Shown here piece after piece: positions 63,390 through 64,000 of a DNA stretch of 64,000 nt. The stretch is from the NCBI GenBank assembly GCA_910588845.1, contig CAJURU010000015.1, positions 1 to 64,000 on the forward strand. Reading direction: 5' to 3'. The stretch's first letter is position 1. Each line of letters starts with the position of its first letter. This DNA is from an uncultured Lachnospiraceae bacterium. Its GTDB lineage: Bacteria; Bacillota; Clostridia; Lachnospirales; Lachnospiraceae. Both the position numbers and the translations under genes were made by a program. Under the pieces are notes generated by a model. That model was not told the origin of the DNA, made no database searches, and was given only the letters and a program-made list of their open reading frames with translations.

Positions 63390-64000
63390 TTACAGGTACT
63401 GCTTCATTCCTTCCGCGGTCTCCTGGATGGATGAAATGGCCTCTTTCGCCTCCTTTGCAAATTGCAGGTTCTTCTCACTGAGATCGCTGGCCTGCTCCGC
63501 GCTGGCTGTGATCTCCTCCGTAGTAGCTGATAAATGTGAAATATTTTCTACAATGCGGTTGTTCGCATCGGCAAGGTTATTAATCCTCTGGTCGATTTCC
63601 TGAATATCTTCAATTAGATTTTCCATATTCCGATCCAGCCTGCTAAAACTATCGGCCGCCGTATGTATCATTTTATTCTGGCTTTCTGTGGCTCCCAGAG
63701 AAGTATCTATAGACCGCACCACCTGGCCCGCGTTCTCATTGAGCTCCATAATAATCCTGGTAATATTCTCAGTAGAATTCTTAGTCTGTTCCGCAAGCTG
63801 GCGAATCTGATCCGCAACCACAGCAAACCCGCGCCCTGCTTCGCCTGCCCTGGCGCTCTCTATGGAAGCGTTCAACGATAGCAGATCTGTCTGGCTGGAA
63901 ATATCCAGAATCATGTCTGCAATCTCCTCCACTTCCTTGGTCTTATCCTGCAATTTACCCATGGAATCCGTTACCTGTTTATTGGTAGAAGCAATTTTGG
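63390..64000 (-). CDS. Methyl-accepting chemotaxis protein, C-terminal part (5' end outside window)
   Basis: About 203 residues of the cytoplasmic signalling domain; the frame stays open to the window edge. The hairpin tip is present (SLNASIESARAGEAGRGFAV and VADQIRQLAEQT), with long heptad-rich helices either side. It transmits sensor signals to CheA/CheW. Sensor and membrane segments are not visible, so the ligand cannot be inferred. An internal ATG at 63962 is not the start; coding sequence continues upstream of it. Confidence 0.92.
   Translation of the reverse strand, partial: KIASTNKQVTDSMGKLQDKTKEVEEIADMILDISSQTDLLSLNASIESARAGEAGRGFAVVADQIRQLAEQTKNSTENITRIIMELNENAGQVVRSIDTSLGATESQNKMIHTAADSFSRLDRNMENLIEDIQEIDQRINNLADANNRIVENISHLSATTEEITASAEQASDLSEKNLQFAKEAKEAISSIQETAEGMKQYL

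Overview
The window looks like a chromosomal segment of a gut-type Lachnospiraceae bacterium (Firmicutes, Clostridia). Evidence: low-to-moderate GC, strong GGAGG-type ribosome binding sites, a T-box and an S-box (SAM-I) leader, HydF with its TM1266-type partner, a type III glutamine synthetase beside an Amt-PII fusion, the rapZ-whiA / murB / hprK / uvrC / ftsH housekeeping block, and large secreted proteins with InlB-type repeats. Almost all genes lie on the minus strand; only the class A PBP and pyrG are on plus.

Layout. 1-2.8 kb: partial tRNA-Gln, a YigZ-family gene, two decayed glycosyl-transfer genes (GtrB-like and GtrII-like) and a serine recombinase. 2.9-6.3 kb: class A PBP and a degenerate receiver protein. 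6.5-11.1 kb: nitrogen pair, Amt-PII fusion and GSIII, separated by 700 bp of terminators and repeats. 11.3-16.5 kb: a 1.7-kilo-residue surface protein. 16.7-20.5 kb: class II aldolase, small membrane or secreted proteins, a truncated paralogue, and a broken ECF sigma gene with its DUF4367 partner. 20.6-31.8 kb: lipid kinase, whiA, rapZ, murB, M18 peptidase, hprK, uvrC, ftsH. 32-41.5 kb: pyrG, HAD phosphatase, two tandem sigma genes, hydF and its regulator, trkH/trkA, DegV. 41.5-46.9 kb: YbaK-type deacylase and a PI-PLC-like secreted protein split by two in-frame stops. 47-54.4 kb: trp operon transcribed E-G-C-F-B-A-D behind a tryptophan T-box. 54.4-64 kb: second surface protein, dGTPase, DUF3783 protein, GH3 glycosidase, metK with SAM-I riboswitch, AIM24-family protein and a partial chemotaxis receptor.

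The least ordinary content is between the genes. Several families of palindromic or tandem repeats sit at precise places. One palindrome family directly follows the T-tract of intrinsic terminators (four copies). Large multi-branched inverted repeats start at or near stop codons (after uvrC, pyrG, trpA, hydF). A 68-bp tandem unit follows glnN, and a relative between rapZ and whiA supplies the whiA ribosome binding site. A 60-bp tandem unit between the M18 peptidase gene and murB duplicates the gene junction, including the murB ribosome binding site. Two of these families have invaded the trp T-box leader, which carries two complete terminators. All calls come from reading the sequence; no database search was run.
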